DNA of 64,000 nucleotides, from contig NZ_PTJD01000001.1 in NCBI RefSeq assembly GCF_002934625.1, forward strand, positions 186,001 through 250,000, written 5' to 3'. The notes below the pieces were generated by a model. The model ran no database searches. It was not told the DNA's origin and was given only the letters and a program-made list of their open reading frames with translations. This stretch comes from Kineococcus xinjiangensis (lineage in GTDB: Bacteria > Actinomycetota > Actinomycetes > Actinomycetales > Kineococcaceae). Positions within the stretch are counted from its first letter, which is position 1. Each line of letters starts with the position of its first letter. Below are positions 1 through 11,140 of the stretch, in pieces. Made by a program: the position numbers and the translations under genes.

Positions 1-721
1 AGGACGCGACGATGACGCGCCGCTCCGCGCGGCCGAACACCTGGTCCAGCACCGGGCCGATGCCCCGCTCCGGGGCGGTGAACCCCGGGACCTCCGCGTT
101 GGTGGAGTCGACCATGAACAGGTCCACGCCCTCCTCGCCGAGGCGGGCGAAGGCGCGCAGGTCCGTGATGCGCCCGTCCAGCGGGAGCTGGTCCATCTTG
201 AAGTCGCCGGTGTGCAGCACCAGGCCGGCGCTCGTGCGCACCGCCACGGCGAGGGCGTCGGGGATCGAGTGGTTGACCGCGATGAACTCGCAGCCGAAGG
301 GCCCGATCTGCTCCACCTGCCCCTCGCGCACGGGGAGCGTGTAAGGCGTGATGCGGTGCTCCTTCAGCTTCGCCTCGATGAGCGCGAGGGTCAGCTGGGA
401 GCCCACCAGCGGGATGTCCGGCTTCAGGCGCAACAGGTAGGGCACGGCGCCGATGTGGTCCTCGTGGCCGTGCGTGAGCACGATGGCGACGACGTCGTGG
501 AGGCGGTCCGCGATCGGCGAGAAGTCGGGCAGGATCAGGTCGACGCCCGGCTGGTTCTCCTCCGGGAAGAGGACCCCGCAGTCGATGACGAGCAGCTTGC
601 CGCGGTGCTCCAGGACGGCCATGTTGCGGCCGACCTCGCCCAGGCCGCCGAGCGGCAGCACGCGCAGCGCACCGTCCGCGAGCGGGGGCGGCGGTGCGAG
701 CTCCGGGTGGGGATGACTCAT
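1..721 (-). CDS. rnj: Ribonuclease J, 3'-truncated by window edge
   Basis: Metallo-beta-lactamase/beta-CASP ribonuclease acting in mRNA decay and rRNA maturation. Only the N-terminal 240 residues are present; the gene runs off the left edge. The metal-binding motif HGHEDH lies at residues 84-89, preceded by a glycine-rich LPLGGLGEVGRN segment at about 22-33 typical of RNase J. The ATG at 721 overlaps the dapA stop codon (ATGA, 718-721), so the two are probably translationally coupled, an arrangement common in actinobacteria. The exonuclease-active C-terminal part cannot be assessed. Confidence 0.95.
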   Translation of the reverse strand, partial: MSHPHPELAPPPPLADGALRVLPLGGLGEVGRNMAVLEHRGKLLVIDCGVLFPEENQPGVDLILPDFSPIADRLHDVVAIVLTHGHEDHIGAVPYLLRLKPDIPLVGSQLTLALIEAKLKEHRITPYTLPVREGQVEQIGPFGCEFIAVNHSIPDALAVAVRTSAGLVLHTGDFKMDQLPLDGRITDLRAFARLGEEGVDLFMVDSTNAEVPGFTAPERGIGPVLDQVFGRAERRVIVAS

Positions 722-1680
722 GCAGTTCCTCCTGGCGCGGCGCTCGCCGCGCGGGTCCGGGCCTCGAGCAGACCGGCGGAGTCGAGGTCGGCGCGAAGGG
801 CGGCGACCTCCTCCTCCGTGGCGTCGATGAGCGGCGGTCGGGTGGTGCGGGTGCTGAGGGCCCCGGTCAGCTCCAGGGCGGCCTTGACGGCGATGACCCC
901 CTGCGTGCGGGTCATCACGGCGCGCACCGCCAGCAGGAGCCGGCGGTGCAGTGCGACGGCGGTGGCGAGGTCGCCCGAGTCCACGGCGCGCACCATGGCG
1001 GCGTACTCGGGACCGGCGACGTGGCTGACGACGCTGACGAGCCCCGCAGCGCCGGAGGTCAGGAACGCGAGGTTGAGGGCGTCCTCACCGCAGTAGTAGG
1101 CCAGGTCGGTGCGGGCCTGCACCCAGGACGTGGCGTACAGGTCGCCCTTGGCGTCCTTCACCGCCACGATCCGCGGGTGCTCGGCGAGGCGCACGAGCGT
1201 CTCGGTCTCGATCGGCACGCCGGAGCGGCCGGGGATGTCGTAGAGCATCACGGGCAGGCCCGTGGCGTCCGCCGCCGCGACGAAGTGCCGGCGCAGCGCC
1301 TCCTGCGGCGGCTTGGAGTAGTACGGGGTGACGACCAGCAGGCCGTGGGCGCCGACGCGCTCGGCGGCCCGGGCCAGCTCCACGGTGTGCTCGGTGTCGT
1401 TGGTGCCGACCCCGGCGAGCACGCGCGCCCGGTCGCCGACGGCCTCCAGCACCGCGGCCAGCAGCCGCTCCTTCTCCGTGTCGGAGGTGGTCGGCGACTC
1501 CCCCGTCGTCCCGCTGACGAGGATGCCGTCGTGGCCCTCGGACACCAGCCGCTGCGCCAGCGACTGCGCCGCGTCGACGTCCAGCTTCCCGTCCACCGAG
1601 AAGGGGGTGACCATGGCGGAGCAGACCGCGCCGAAGGGGCGCGCGGGAGGCAGGGCGGGCGCGACGGGCATGGGGGTCAC
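718..1680 (-). CDS. dapA: 4-hydroxy-tetrahydrodipicolinate synthase
   Basis: Condenses pyruvate with aspartate semialdehyde, the first committed step of lysine/meso-diaminopimelate synthesis. It is a 320-residue TIM-barrel aldolase of normal length. The GTTGES motif is at 57-62, the catalytic tyrosine is Tyr147 in LYDIPGRSG, and the Schiff-base lysine is Lys175 in VAVKDAKGD. The start is GTG, preceded by a short AGGGG. The stop overlaps rnj by four bases. dapB lies about 1.3 kb upstream, separated by a HAD gene and a TPR-like gene. Confidence 0.97.
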   Translation of the reverse strand: MTPMPVAPALPPARPFGAVCSAMVTPFSVDGKLDVDAAQSLAQRLVSEGHDGILVSGTTGESPTTSDTEKERLLAAVLEAVGDRARVLAGVGTNDTEHTVELARAAERVGAHGLLVVTPYYSKPPQEALRRHFVAAADATGLPVMLYDIPGRSGVPIETETLVRLAEHPRIVAVKDAKGDLYATSWVQARTDLAYYCGEDALNLAFLTSGAAGLVSVVSHVAGPEYAAMVRAVDSGDLATAVALHRRLLLAVRAVMTRTQGVIAVKAALELTGALSTRTTRPPLIDATEEEVAALRADLDSAGLLEARTRAASAAPGGTA

Positions 1681-1764
1681 GCTACCCCTGTGGAGCCCAC
1701 CACCCCGTCAGGAGGCGCGGCGGCGGCACCGCGGGTGCCGACCCGCCCGCATCCGGACGTGGAT

Positions 1765-1809
1765 GGACCCGGTGCCCGCCCGCTCGGGGTTCGGGCCGGC
1801 ACCGGGTCC
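1765..1809 (-). terminator. GC-rich hairpin after the HAD gene
   Basis: A perfect 12-bp stem (1765-1776 with 1798-1809) contains a second 5-bp inner stem. It sits about 30 bases after the HAD stop and before dapA. There is no U-tract, so it is a hairpin-only candidate. Confidence 0.65.
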
Positions 1810-1840
1810 GCCTGCTCCATCGCCGCGTCCGGCGGGGGCG

Positions 1841-2539
1841 TTACACCGCTGCAGACGGCCGCCCTGCCCCCGTCGGCGGGACGAGGCGCACGCCCGCCCG
1901 CGCGACCTCCACGGCGACGTCGGCGAGGGACGCCACGATCGCGTCGGCGACCAGCTCGCCCGGCGCGTGCGTGGTGGTCACGGCCAGCGTCGCGCAGCCG
2001 GCGGCGCGGCCCGAGAGCAGCCCCGCGGGGGCGTCCTCCACGACGAGGCAGCGGGCCGGGTCCACACCCAGGCGCCGCGCCCCGAGCAGGTACGGCTCCG
2101 GGTCGGGCTTGCCGCGGCGCACGTCGTCGAAGGTGACCCAGGCGCCGGGCTCGGGCAGCCGCGCCGCGCCCGCGCGGGCCCGCGCCAGCGGCAGCGTGCA
2201 GGACGTGACGATCGCCCAGCGCTCCCGCGGCAGCGCCGCCAGCAGCTCGGCCGTGCCCGGCAGGCGCACGACCCCCTCGACGTCCTCGACCTCCAGGTCG
2301 GTGATCCGCTGGGTGCCCGCCGCCACCAGCTCCGGCGGCAGCAGGTCGGCGACGATGTCGGCGGCCGGGCGGCCGTGGCCGTGGGCCCTCGCGAACGCCT
2401 CCTCGCCCACGGCGTGCTCGATCGCCCAGCGCGTCCAGCACCGCACGATCGCGGCGGTGGAGTCGATGAGGGTGCCGTCCATGTCGAAGAGGACGGCGTC
2501 GAAGGAGGAACCGGCCAGGGTCTCGAGGGTGCTGTCCAC
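1841..2539 (-). CDS. HAD-superfamily phosphatase (class IA)
   Basis: A 232-residue haloacid dehalogenase-like hydrolase, probably acting on a small phosphorylated metabolite such as a sugar or glycerol phosphate. Motif I is DMDGT at 19-23 with nucleophile Asp19. Motif II is in IVTSCT, motif III is the Lys of RRGKPDPEPY, and motif IV is VVEDAPAG. A small alpha-helical cap lies between motifs I and II. The GTG start has no good Shine-Dalgarno sequence. It follows the TPR-like gene by 9 bases, so it may be cotranscribed with dapB. The substrate cannot be read from sequence. Confidence 0.88.
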   Translation of the reverse strand: MDSTLETLAGSSFDAVLFDMDGTLIDSTAAIVRCWTRWAIEHAVGEEAFARAHGHGRPAADIVADLLPPELVAAGTQRITDLEVEDVEGVVRLPGTAELLAALPRERWAIVTSCTLPLARARAGAARLPEPGAWVTFDDVRRGKPDPEPYLLGARRLGVDPARCLVVEDAPAGLLSGRAAGCATLAVTTTHAPGELVADAIVASLADVAVEVARAGVRLVPPTGAGRPSAAV

Positions 2540-2548
2540 CCACCGACC

Positions 2549-3019
2549 TTAAGCAGCCGGCGTCGGGCCCGGGTCGGCGGGACCGGAGCGGTGCAGGCGC
2601 ACGGCGTGGCGGGCCGCGGCGCGCCCCCGCCTGCGGTCGCCGGCGGCGTCGTAGGCCAGCGCCAGGCGGTACCAGGCGCCCGCGTCGTCCGGGCGGCGCT
2701 CCACCTCCGCACGGTGCACCTCGAACATCGCCCGCCCCGCGGCGCGGTCGATGCGACCGCCGGGCGTGCGCTCCAGCTCGTCGGCGGGCAGCTCGCCGCG
2801 GGCGGCGAGCTCTCGGCCGAGGCGTTCCGTGGCCGCCCCGAAGCTCAGCTCCCGGGCCACCGCCCACGCCGCCACCAGCGGCAGCACCAGCAGCGCCAGG
2901 CCGTAGGCGACAGCGACGAGGCCGCCCTCGCGGATCAGCTCCACGCCCACCCGCCCCAGCGTGACGCCGTAGAAGGCGATGACCAGCACACCACCCGCGA
3001 CGAGCAGCTTCGTGCGCAC
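2549..3019 (-). CDS. Small membrane protein with TPR-like C-terminus
   Basis: A 156-residue protein of unknown function. Residues 4-25 and about 37-56 form two hydrophobic segments with a short loop. The C-terminal half has a TPR-like helix pair ([26 protein letters not shown]). The GTG start at 3019 lies 6 bases after the dapB stop, and the HAD gene follows at 9 bases, so all three look like one transcript. I recall similar small membrane proteins near dapB in other actinobacteria, but no role is known to me. Confidence 0.75.
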   Translation of the reverse strand: MRTKLLVAGGVLVIAFYGVTLGRVGVELIREGGLVAVAYGLALLVLPLVAAWAVARELSFGAATERLGRELAARGELPADELERTPGGRIDRAAGRAMFEVHRAEVERRPDDAGAWYRLALAYDAAGDRRRGRAAARHAVRLHRSGPADPGPTPAA

Positions 3020-3025
3020 GCGGAC

Positions 3026-5176
<2,151 letters not shown>

Positions 5177-7447
5177 TCAGGCGTCGGCCCCGACGGCGTC
5201 CTCGGACGCGCCCTCGGCCCCGTCCTCGGCCGCACCCTCGCCGGCCTCGTCCTCGGCCACGACCGGCACCAGGGACAGCTTGCCGCGGGGGTCGATCTCG
5301 GCGATCTGGACCTGGACCTTCTGCCCGACCGAGAGGACCTCGTCGACGTTGTCGACGCGCTTGCCGCCCACCAGCTTGCGCAGCTGGGAGATGTGCAGCA
5401 GACCGTCCTTGCCCGGCAGCAGCGAGACGAACGCGCCGAAGGTCGTGGTCTTGACCACGGTGCCCATGTAGCGCTCGCCGACCTCCGGCATCGTCGGGTT
5501 GGCGATGGCGTTGATCGCGCTGCGCGCGGCCTCGGCCGACGGACCGTCGACGGCGCCGATGTAGACGGTGCCGTCGTCCTCGATGCTGATGTCGGCCCCG
5601 GTGTCCTCCTGGATCTGGTTGATCATCTTGCCCTTGGGGCCGATGACCTCACCGATCTTGTCGACGGGGACCTTCACCGTGATGACGCGCGGCGCCGTCG
5701 GCGACATCTCGTCGGGGGCGTCGATGGCCTCGTTCATCACCGCGAGGATGTGCAGGCGCGCGTCGCGGGCCTGCTTCAGCGCGCCGCCGAGCACCGAGGC
5801 CGGCAGGCCGTCGAGCTTGGTGTCGAGCTGGATCGCGGTGACGAACTCCGGGGTGCCCGCGACCTTGAAGTCCATGTCACCGAAGGCGTCCTCGGCGCCG
5901 AGGATGTCGGTGAGCGCCGCGTAGCGGGTCTCACCGTCCACCTCGTCGGAGACGAGACCCATCGCGATGCCCGCGACGGGCGCGCGCAGCGGCACGCCGG
6001 CGTTGAGCAGGGACAGCGTGGAGGCGCACACGGAGCCCATCGAGGTGGACCCGTTGGAGCTGAGGGCCTCGGAGACCTGCCGGATCGCGTAGGGGAACTC
6101 CTCGCGGGCGGGCAGCACCGGCATGAGCGCGCGCTCGGCGAGCGCCCCGTGGCCGATCTCGCGGCGCTTCGGCGAGCCGACCCGGCCCGTCTCACCGGTG
6201 GAGAAGGGCGGGAAGTTGTAGTTGTGCATGTAGCGCTTGCGCGTCACCGGGGACAGGGTGTCGAGCTGCTGCTCCATGCGGAGCATGTTCAGCGTCGTGA
6301 CGCCGAGGATCTGCGTCTCGCCGCGCTCGAAGAGGGCGGAGCCGTGCACGCGGGGCAGGACCTCGACCTCCGCGGACAGCGTGCGGATGTCGGCCAGGCC
6401 GCGGCCGTCGATGCGGACGCCGTCGGTGAGGATGCGCTGGCGGATGAGCTTCTTCTGCAGCGAGCGGTAGGCCGCGGAGATCTCCTTCTCGCGGCCCTCG
6501 AACGCCTCGCCCAGCTTGTCCTTGAGCTCCGCCTTGATGGCGTCGATGCGGTCCTGGCGCTCCTGCTTGCCGCCGATGGTCAGCGCCTCGCGCAGGTCGG
6601 CCTCGCCGGCCGCGGTGACGGCCTCGAGGACGTCGTCGGCGTAGTCGGGGAAGACCGGGAACTCGGCGGTCGGCTTGGCCGCGCGCGAGGCGACCTCCTG
6701 CTGGGCGCGCACCAGGGCCGCGATGTGCGGCTTGGCGGCCTCCAGGCCCTCGGCGACGACCTCCTCGGTGGGGGCCTGCGCGCCGTTCTCCTTGATCAGG
6801 ACCCAGGCGTTGTCGGTCGCCTCGGCCTCGACCATCATGATCGCGACGTCCTCGGTGCCGTCGGCGCCGGTGATGACGCGGCCGGCGACGACCATCTCGA
6901 AGACGGCGCGCTCGGACTCGGAGTAGCGCGGGAACGCCACCCACTGCCCGTCGATGAGGGCGACGCGCACGCCGCCGATGGGGCCGGAGAAGGGCAGGCC
7001 CGCGAGCTGGGTGGACAGCGACGCGGCGTTGATCGCGACGACGTCGTAGGCGTCGTCGGGGTGCAGCGCGAGCACGCTGACGACGACCTGGACCTCGTTG
7101 CGCAGGCCCTTGACGAAGCTCGGGCGCAGCGGCCGGTCGATGAGGCGGCAGGTCAGGATCGCCTCGGTGGACGGGCGGCCCTCGCGGCGGAAGAACGAGC
7201 CGGGGATCTTCCCGGCGGCGTAGCTGCGCTCCTCCACGTCCACCGTGAGCGGGAAGAAGTCGAACTGCTCCTTCGGGGACTTGCCGGCGGTCGTGGCGCT
7301 CAGCAGGAAGGACTCGCCGTCGAGGTAGACCCCGGCGGAGCCGGCGGCCTGGCGGGCGAGGCGCCCGGTCTCGAAGCGGATGGTGCGCTTGCCGAACGCG
7401 CCGTTGTCGATGACGGCTTCGGCGGCGGTGATCTCAGGACCCTCCAC
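5177..7447 (-). CDS. pnp: Polyribonucleotide nucleotidyltransferase (PNPase)
   Basis: Phosphorolytic 3'-5' exoribonuclease and RNA-tailing enzyme, 756 residues. Two RNase PH folds are joined by a helical domain, then a KH domain ([17 protein letters not shown]) and an S1 domain ([18 protein letters not shown]...[11 protein letters not shown]), ending in an acidic tail. The start is the GTG at 7447: a strong AGGAGG-like site lies at 7451-7457 (minus strand GGAGGAA), four bases upstream of GTG. Longer in-frame starts up to 7546 have no ribosome site. The rpsO-pnp order and the hairpin-rich leader suggest processing and autoregulation. Confidence 0.98.
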   Translation of the reverse strand: MEGPEITAAEAVIDNGAFGKRTIRFETGRLARQAAGSAGVYLDGESFLLSATTAGKSPKEQFDFFPLTVDVEERSYAAGKIPGSFFRREGRPSTEAILTCRLIDRPLRPSFVKGLRNEVQVVVSVLALHPDDAYDVVAINAASLSTQLAGLPFSGPIGGVRVALIDGQWVAFPRYSESERAVFEMVVAGRVITGADGTEDVAIMMVEAEATDNAWVLIKENGAQAPTEEVVAEGLEAAKPHIAALVRAQQEVASRAAKPTAEFPVFPDYADDVLEAVTAAGEADLREALTIGGKQERQDRIDAIKAELKDKLGEAFEGREKEISAAYRSLQKKLIRQRILTDGVRIDGRGLADIRTLSAEVEVLPRVHGSALFERGETQILGVTTLNMLRMEQQLDTLSPVTRKRYMHNYNFPPFSTGETGRVGSPKRREIGHGALAERALMPVLPAREEFPYAIRQVSEALSSNGSTSMGSVCASTLSLLNAGVPLRAPVAGIAMGLVSDEVDGETRYAALTDILGAEDAFGDMDFKVAGTPEFVTAIQLDTKLDGLPASVLGGALKQARDARLHILAVMNEAIDAPDEMSPTAPRVITVKVPVDKIGEVIGPKGKMINQIQEDTGADISIEDDGTVYIGAVDGPSAEAARSAINAIANPTMPEVGERYMGTVVKTTTFGAFVSLLPGKDGLLHISQLRKLVGGKRVDNVDEVLSVGQKVQVQIAEIDPRGKLSLVPVVAEDEAGEGAAEDGAEGASEDAVGADA

Positions 7448-7671
7448 GGGTTCCTCCGTTCGTCTCTCGGAGGACCGCGCACTCGGGGACTGCCCGGCCT
7501 TCGATCGAGGCCCTCGGGGGCGCTTTCGCGCGTACCCGGGAGCCACTACCGAGGACCGGCCGGTGCTGCAGGTCGCTCCTGGTCTTCGCGGCCCTCGTGG
7601 CCGCGGAGTCGTGCTCGTACGTTCGTGCGGGTGGTGCCGTGCCGGTGGTGCTGTGCCGGCGGGTGCCGGGT

Positions 7672-7697
7672 GGCGCCCGCCGTCCCCGGCGGGCGCC
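7672..7697 (-). repeat. Perfect 10-bp hairpin in rpsO-pnp leader
   Basis: Inverted repeat 7672-7681 with 7688-7697, perfect over 10 bp with a 6-base loop. It is the third of three consecutive hairpins met by transcription passing from rpsO to pnp. A duplex like this is a candidate RNase III or PNPase autoregulation site, by analogy with the rpsO-pnp leaders of E. coli and Streptomyces. Confidence 0.6.
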
Positions 7698-7704
7698 TCG
7701 TGGG

Positions 7705-7722
7705 GGCCGGCGCGTGCCGGCC
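7705..7722 (-). repeat. Perfect 7-bp hairpin in rpsO-pnp leader
   Basis: Inverted repeat 7705-7711 with 7716-7722 and a 4-base loop, lying between the rpsO terminator hairpin and the 10-bp hairpin at 7672-7697. Confidence 0.5.
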
Positions 7723-7734
7723 ACCACGAAGGAC

Positions 7735-7763
7735 GGGGCGGCCCCCCGGTGGGGAGCCGCCCC
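7735..7763 (-). terminator. rpsO terminator/attenuator hairpin
   Basis: A 13-bp stem (one G-U wobble) with a 3-base loop, 6 bases after the rpsO stop. It has no U-tract. It may partly terminate rpsO transcripts and so set pnp read-through. The rest of the 322-base gap (7448-7671) holds no gene or further strong structure that I can see. Confidence 0.7.
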
Positions 7764-7769
7764 GCGGGG

Positions 7770-8039
7770 TCAGCGACGGATGCCGAGCCGCTCGATGATC
7801 GAGCGGTAGCGGTTGATGTCCTTCTTCGCCATGTACTGCAGCAGGCGACGACGCTGGCCGACCAGGAGCAGCAGGCCCCGACGGCTGTGGTGGTCGTGCT
7901 TGTGCTGCTTCAGGTGCTCCGTCAGGTCACGGATCCGCTGCGTCAGCATCGCGACCTGGACCTCCGGCGAGCCGGTGTCGCCCTCGACCGTCGCGTACTC
8001 GGTCATGATCTGCTTCTTCGTGGCAGCGTCGAGCGGCAT
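7770..8039 (-). CDS. rpsO: 30S ribosomal protein S15
   Basis: An 89-residue primary 16S rRNA-binding protein of the small-subunit platform. The sequence has the family landmarks [33 protein letters not shown] and RRRLLQYM. I chose the ATG at 8039, with AGGAG about 8 bases upstream. The 15-residue extension that keeps the frame open has no ribosome site and no family support. It is followed by a hairpin and pnp. Confidence 0.98.
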   Translation of the reverse strand: MPLDAATKKQIMTEYATVEGDTGSPEVQVAMLTQRIRDLTEHLKQHKHDHHSRRGLLLLVGQRRRLLQYMAKKDINRYRSIIERLGIRR

Positions 8040-8123
8040 CTGCTCTCCTCGGTGTCGTTGCGCGGTGCCTCGGGGCAGGTCCACCCGGGCGCTCTGGAGT
8101 CCGCGGCCGATCGAACGGCGAGA

Positions 8124-9086
8124 TCAGGCTAACAGGCGCCGGCACTGCTCCACATCCCGGGCCATCTGCGCCACGAGGGCCTCCACGCCGTCGAAGCGCA
8201 GCGTCGGGCGCAGCCGGTGCGTGAACTCCACCGCCACCCGCTCCCCGTAGAGGTCCAGGCCGGTGCGGTCCAGGGCGTAGGCCTCCACGCGCCGCTGCAC
8301 CCCGTCGAACGTGGGGTTGGTGCCCACCGACACCGCCGCGGGCAGGCGCGCGTCCGGGCCCTCCGCGTCCAGGCGCACCAGCCAGCCGGCGTAGACACCG
8401 TCGGCGGGCACGACCCCCTCCGCCTCGGCGGACAGGTTGGCCGTGGGGTAGCCGAGCTCCCGGCCGCGGTGGTCGCCGTGCACGACCGTGCCCACCACGC
8501 GGTGCGGACGGCCCAGCACCGCGGCGGCGTGGTCCACCGCCCCCGCGCCGAGGTCGCGGCGCACCCGCGTCGAGGACCACGGGCGCACGCCGTCGCCGCC
8601 GTCGGCGGGCTCCGGGGAGACGTCGTCCAGCGCGGTCACCGCGAAGCCGCAGGAGCGGCCGAGCTCCTGGAGGGTGCCCAGGTCCCCGGCGTTGCCCCGC
8701 CCGAAGCGCACGTCGCGCCCGACGACCACCTCCACCACGCCCAGGGTCTCCACGAAGACCGTGCGCACGAAGCGCTCCGGGGTCCAGGACGCCAGCTCCC
8801 GGGTGAAGTCCATGACGAGCACCCCGTCGAGGCCCGCCTCGGCCATCCGGTGCAGGCGCTCCTGCAGGCCGCACAGCAGCTCCGGGGCGCGCTCGGGGTG
8901 CAGCACGGCCAGCGGGTGCGGGTCGAAGGTCACCGCGACGGCACGCGCTCCCCGTCGCCGGGCCGCGGCCACGACGGTGGCCAGCACGGCGCGGTGGCCG
9001 CGGTGGACGCCGTCGAAGTTGCCGAGCGCTGCGACGGTCCCCGCCTCGGCGGGGGGGACCTCGTCGAGGGAGTTCCAGCGGTGCAC
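8124..9086 (-). CDS. ribF: Bifunctional riboflavin kinase / FAD synthetase
   Basis: Makes FMN and then FAD from riboflavin; 320 residues. The N-terminal nucleotidyltransferase domain has GNFDGVHRGHRAVL near residue 22, and the C-terminal riboflavin kinase domain has the GYPTANL motif near 220. The start is GTG without a Shine-Dalgarno sequence, but CACAGT at 9093-9098 (minus strand) sits six bases upstream as a possible -10 of a leaderless message. An in-frame TTA leucine codon, very rare in this GC-rich window, is the penultimate sense codon. Confidence 0.96.
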   Translation of the reverse strand: MHRWNSLDEVPPAEAGTVAALGNFDGVHRGHRAVLATVVAAARRRGARAVAVTFDPHPLAVLHPERAPELLCGLQERLHRMAEAGLDGVLVMDFTRELASWTPERFVRTVFVETLGVVEVVVGRDVRFGRGNAGDLGTLQELGRSCGFAVTALDDVSPEPADGGDGVRPWSSTRVRRDLGAGAVDHAAAVLGRPHRVVGTVVHGDHRGRELGYPTANLSAEAEGVVPADGVYAGWLVRLDAEGPDARLPAAVSVGTNPTFDGVQRRVEAYALDRTGLDLYGERVAVEFTHRLRPTLRFDGVEALVAQMARDVEQCRRLLA

Positions 9087-9137
9087 GACGCCACTGTGCC
9101 AGCACGGGCGGTGCGCCCCCGCACCCGCCTCACCCGC

Positions 9138-10055
9138 TCAGCGCGGGGGCAGCACCAGCAGCGGCCGGGCGCGGCCGTCGGCGGCGTGCAGCAGCGCCAG
9201 CAGCTGCCCGCCGGGCGAGATCGCCGCCGTGGGGCTGCCGGGCACCTCCGCGCGCAGGTCCAGGGCCCGGCCGTGGCCGAGCGCCGCGGCCTCTTCCCCG
9301 TCCACCTCGCGGACGGGGAAGAGCAGCCGCGCCGCCTCCGCCAGGGGAAGGGCGCACGGCCGCGCGGCCAGGTCCTCCAGCGTGCTGGTCGCCGCCACGG
9401 GGAACGGGCCCGAGCGGGTGCGGCGCAGCGCCGTGAGGTGCCCGCCGACCCCCAGGGCGCGCCCCAGGTCGCGCGCCAGGGCCCGCACGTAGGTGCCCGC
9501 CGAGCACTCCACGACGACGTCGACGTCCAGCACCGCGGAGCCGTCCGCGCTTCCGCGGCGCACGTCCAGCACGTCGAAGCGGCTGACCGTGACGGGGCGG
9601 GCGGCCAGCTCGACCTCCTCACCACCGCGCACGCGGGCGTAGGAGCGGCGGCCGTCGACCTTCACCGCGCTGACGGAGCTGGGGACCTGGAGCTGGGGCC
9701 CTCGCAGGGCCGCGACCGCCGCGCGCAGGTCCTCCTCCGCGACGTGCGCGGCGTCGGCCCGGCTGACGACCTCCCCCTCGGCGTCGTCGGTGACGGTCGC
9801 CGCACCGAGGCGGACGGTGGCCGCGTACTCCTTGTCGTGGCCCACCACGTACGTCAGCAACCGGGTGGCGCGCCCCGTCCCGAGCACCAGGACACCCGTC
9901 GCGGCCGGGTCGAGGGTCCCGGCGTGCCCGACGCGACGGGAGCCGACGATGCGCCGGCAGCGGGAGACGACGTCGTGCGAGGTCATGCCGGCGGGCTTGT
10001 CGACGAGGAGCAGGCCCTCCAGGTGCTCGGCGACCGGAGCGGCGCCCCTGCTCAC
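9138..10055 (-). CDS. truB: tRNA pseudouridine(55) synthase
   Basis: Isomerises U55 in the T-loop of tRNAs; 305 residues. The catalytic aspartate is in GHAGTLDPAATGVL near residue 45, after the N-terminal LLVDKPAGMTSHDVV. The C-terminal part resembles the short PUA-like tail of actinobacterial TruB. The GTG start overlaps the rbfA stop (GTGA, 10052-10055), so translation is probably coupled to rbfA. Confidence 0.96.
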   Translation of the reverse strand: MSRGAAPVAEHLEGLLLVDKPAGMTSHDVVSRCRRIVGSRRVGHAGTLDPAATGVLVLGTGRATRLLTYVVGHDKEYAATVRLGAATVTDDAEGEVVSRADAAHVAEEDLRAAVAALRGPQLQVPSSVSAVKVDGRRSYARVRGGEEVELAARPVTVSRFDVLDVRRGSADGSAVLDVDVVVECSAGTYVRALARDLGRALGVGGHLTALRRTRSGPFPVAATSTLEDLAARPCALPLAEAARLLFPVREVDGEEAAALGHGRALDLRAEVPGSPTAAISPGGQLLALLHAADGRARPLLVLPPR

Positions 10056-10648
10056 GAGTGCCCGGAGGCGGGGCCGTCCCCGTCGACGTAGTCCTGCTCG
10101 AGCTCCTCCTCGGAGGCCTCGTCGGAGTCCTCGTCGACGGCGCCGGAGTCGGCGCGGAAGTCGTCGTCCAGGTCGTCCGCCGCGTCGTCCTCGTCCTCGT
10201 CGACCTCCTCGTCCCCGAGGTCCTCGTCCTCCGCGGGCTTGCGGTAGGGATCGGCGTCCCCGGCGGGCCGGGCGGTCGCAGCGAGGGCGGCGACGCGGGC
10301 GTCCTGCTCGGAGGCCACCCGCAGCAGGTCCTCGATGTGGGCGGCGGTCTCCGGCACCACGTCGGCGGAGAAGGTGAGCGTCGGGGTGAGGCGGACGCCG
10401 GTGCGCCTGCCCACCTCGGCGCGCAGGACGCCCTTGGCGCTCTCCAGCGCGGCGGCGGTGGCCGCGCGCTCCTCGTCGTCCCCGAGGACGGTGTAGTAGA
10501 GCGTCGCGTGCTGGAGGTCGTTGGTGACGCGCGCGTCGGTGATGGTGATGAAGCCCAACCGGGGGTCCTTCACGCGCTTCTCCAGCGCCTCCGCGACCAC
10601 GACCTTGATGCGGTCGGACAGCTTGCGGGCGCGGGTGGGGTCGGCCAC
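10052..10648 (-). CDS. rbfA: Ribosome-binding factor A with long acidic tail
   Basis: Late 30S maturation factor with a KH-like fold; 198 residues, longer than the usual 120-150. Residues 1-118 are the conserved domain (RKLSDRIKVVVAEALE, DPRLGFITITDARVT, HIEDLL). From about residue 135 the chain is almost entirely Asp/Glu with Ala and Ser, a disordered acidic tail. The GTG start has GAGGAG about 7 bases upstream. The gene lies between ylxP and truB. Confidence 0.95.
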   Translation of the reverse strand: MADPTRARKLSDRIKVVVAEALEKRVKDPRLGFITITDARVTNDLQHATLYYTVLGDDEERAATAAALESAKGVLRAEVGRRTGVRLTPTLTFSADVVPETAAHIEDLLRVASEQDARVAALAATARPAGDADPYRKPAEDEDLGDEEVDEDEDDAADDLDDDFRADSGAVDEDSDEASEEELEQDYVDGDGPASGHS

Positions 10649-10697
10649 GGCGTGCTCCTCACGTCGGGCGGCGCCCCGCAGGGCACCGGAGGGTGGT

Positions 10698-10751
10698 CGC
10701 TCCGCCCGGCCGGGACCCGGCAGGGCGGAGCGTGCGGGCAGGCGCCCGCAC
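10698..10751 (-). terminator. Two adjoining hairpins between ylxP and rbfA
   Basis: One 10-bp perfect stem pairs 10698-10707 with 10723-10732. A second perfect 8-bp stem pairs 10732-10739 with 10744-10751. They share base 10732. Together they could end ylxP transcripts or act as an rbfA leader structure. No U-tract is present. Confidence 0.5.
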
Positions 10752-10777
10752 GGGGTGCGGTTCGTTCCCGCTCGGGA

Positions 10778-11071
10778 TCAATCCTCGTCGCTGTGCAGCA
10801 CCTGGCGAGCCGAGAGCAGCTGGAACTCCGGGTGGGCCGCCACGGCCCGCTCGCAGCGGTCCAGGACGTCGCGGCAGTGCGCGGCGTCGGCGGCCACGAC
10901 GGCTACCGACACCTCGGCGCGCCGGTGCAGGTCCAGGTGCCCCGTCTCGGCGGCGGCCACGTCGAAGGTCCTGCGCAGCTCGGCCACCAGCGGCCGCACG
11001 ATGCTGCGCTTGCCCTTGAGGGAGTGGACGTCGCCGAGGAGGAGGTCGACGGTCAGCGTTCCTGCGTGCAT
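10778..11071 (-). CDS. ylxP: YlxP-like DUF503 protein
   Basis: A 97-residue DUF503 protein of the YlxP type, conserved between infB and rbfA in many bacteria; its role is not firmly known. Residues 3-20 form TLTVDLLLGDVHSLKGKR, the family hallmark. The ATG at 11071 is chosen because homologues begin right before this strand. No convincing Shine-Dalgarno lies upstream, and the frame stays open to 11215 without family similarity. Confidence 0.88.
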   Translation of the reverse strand: MHAGTLTVDLLLGDVHSLKGKRSIVRPLVAELRRTFDVAAAETGHLDLHRRAEVSVAVVAADAAHCRDVLDRCERAVAAHPEFQLLSARQVLHSDED

Positions 11072-11140
11072 GTGTGGGGTGCGCCCTCCCGCGCGGAGTG
11101 AGTGTGCCGCCGCCGCCCGCGGTCGCGGGCACCGGCTGGA

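Noticed and set aside
7448-7546. Longer PNPase N-terminus
   Set aside because: The strong AGGAGG-like site right before GTG 7447 and the family start both favour the shorter protein.
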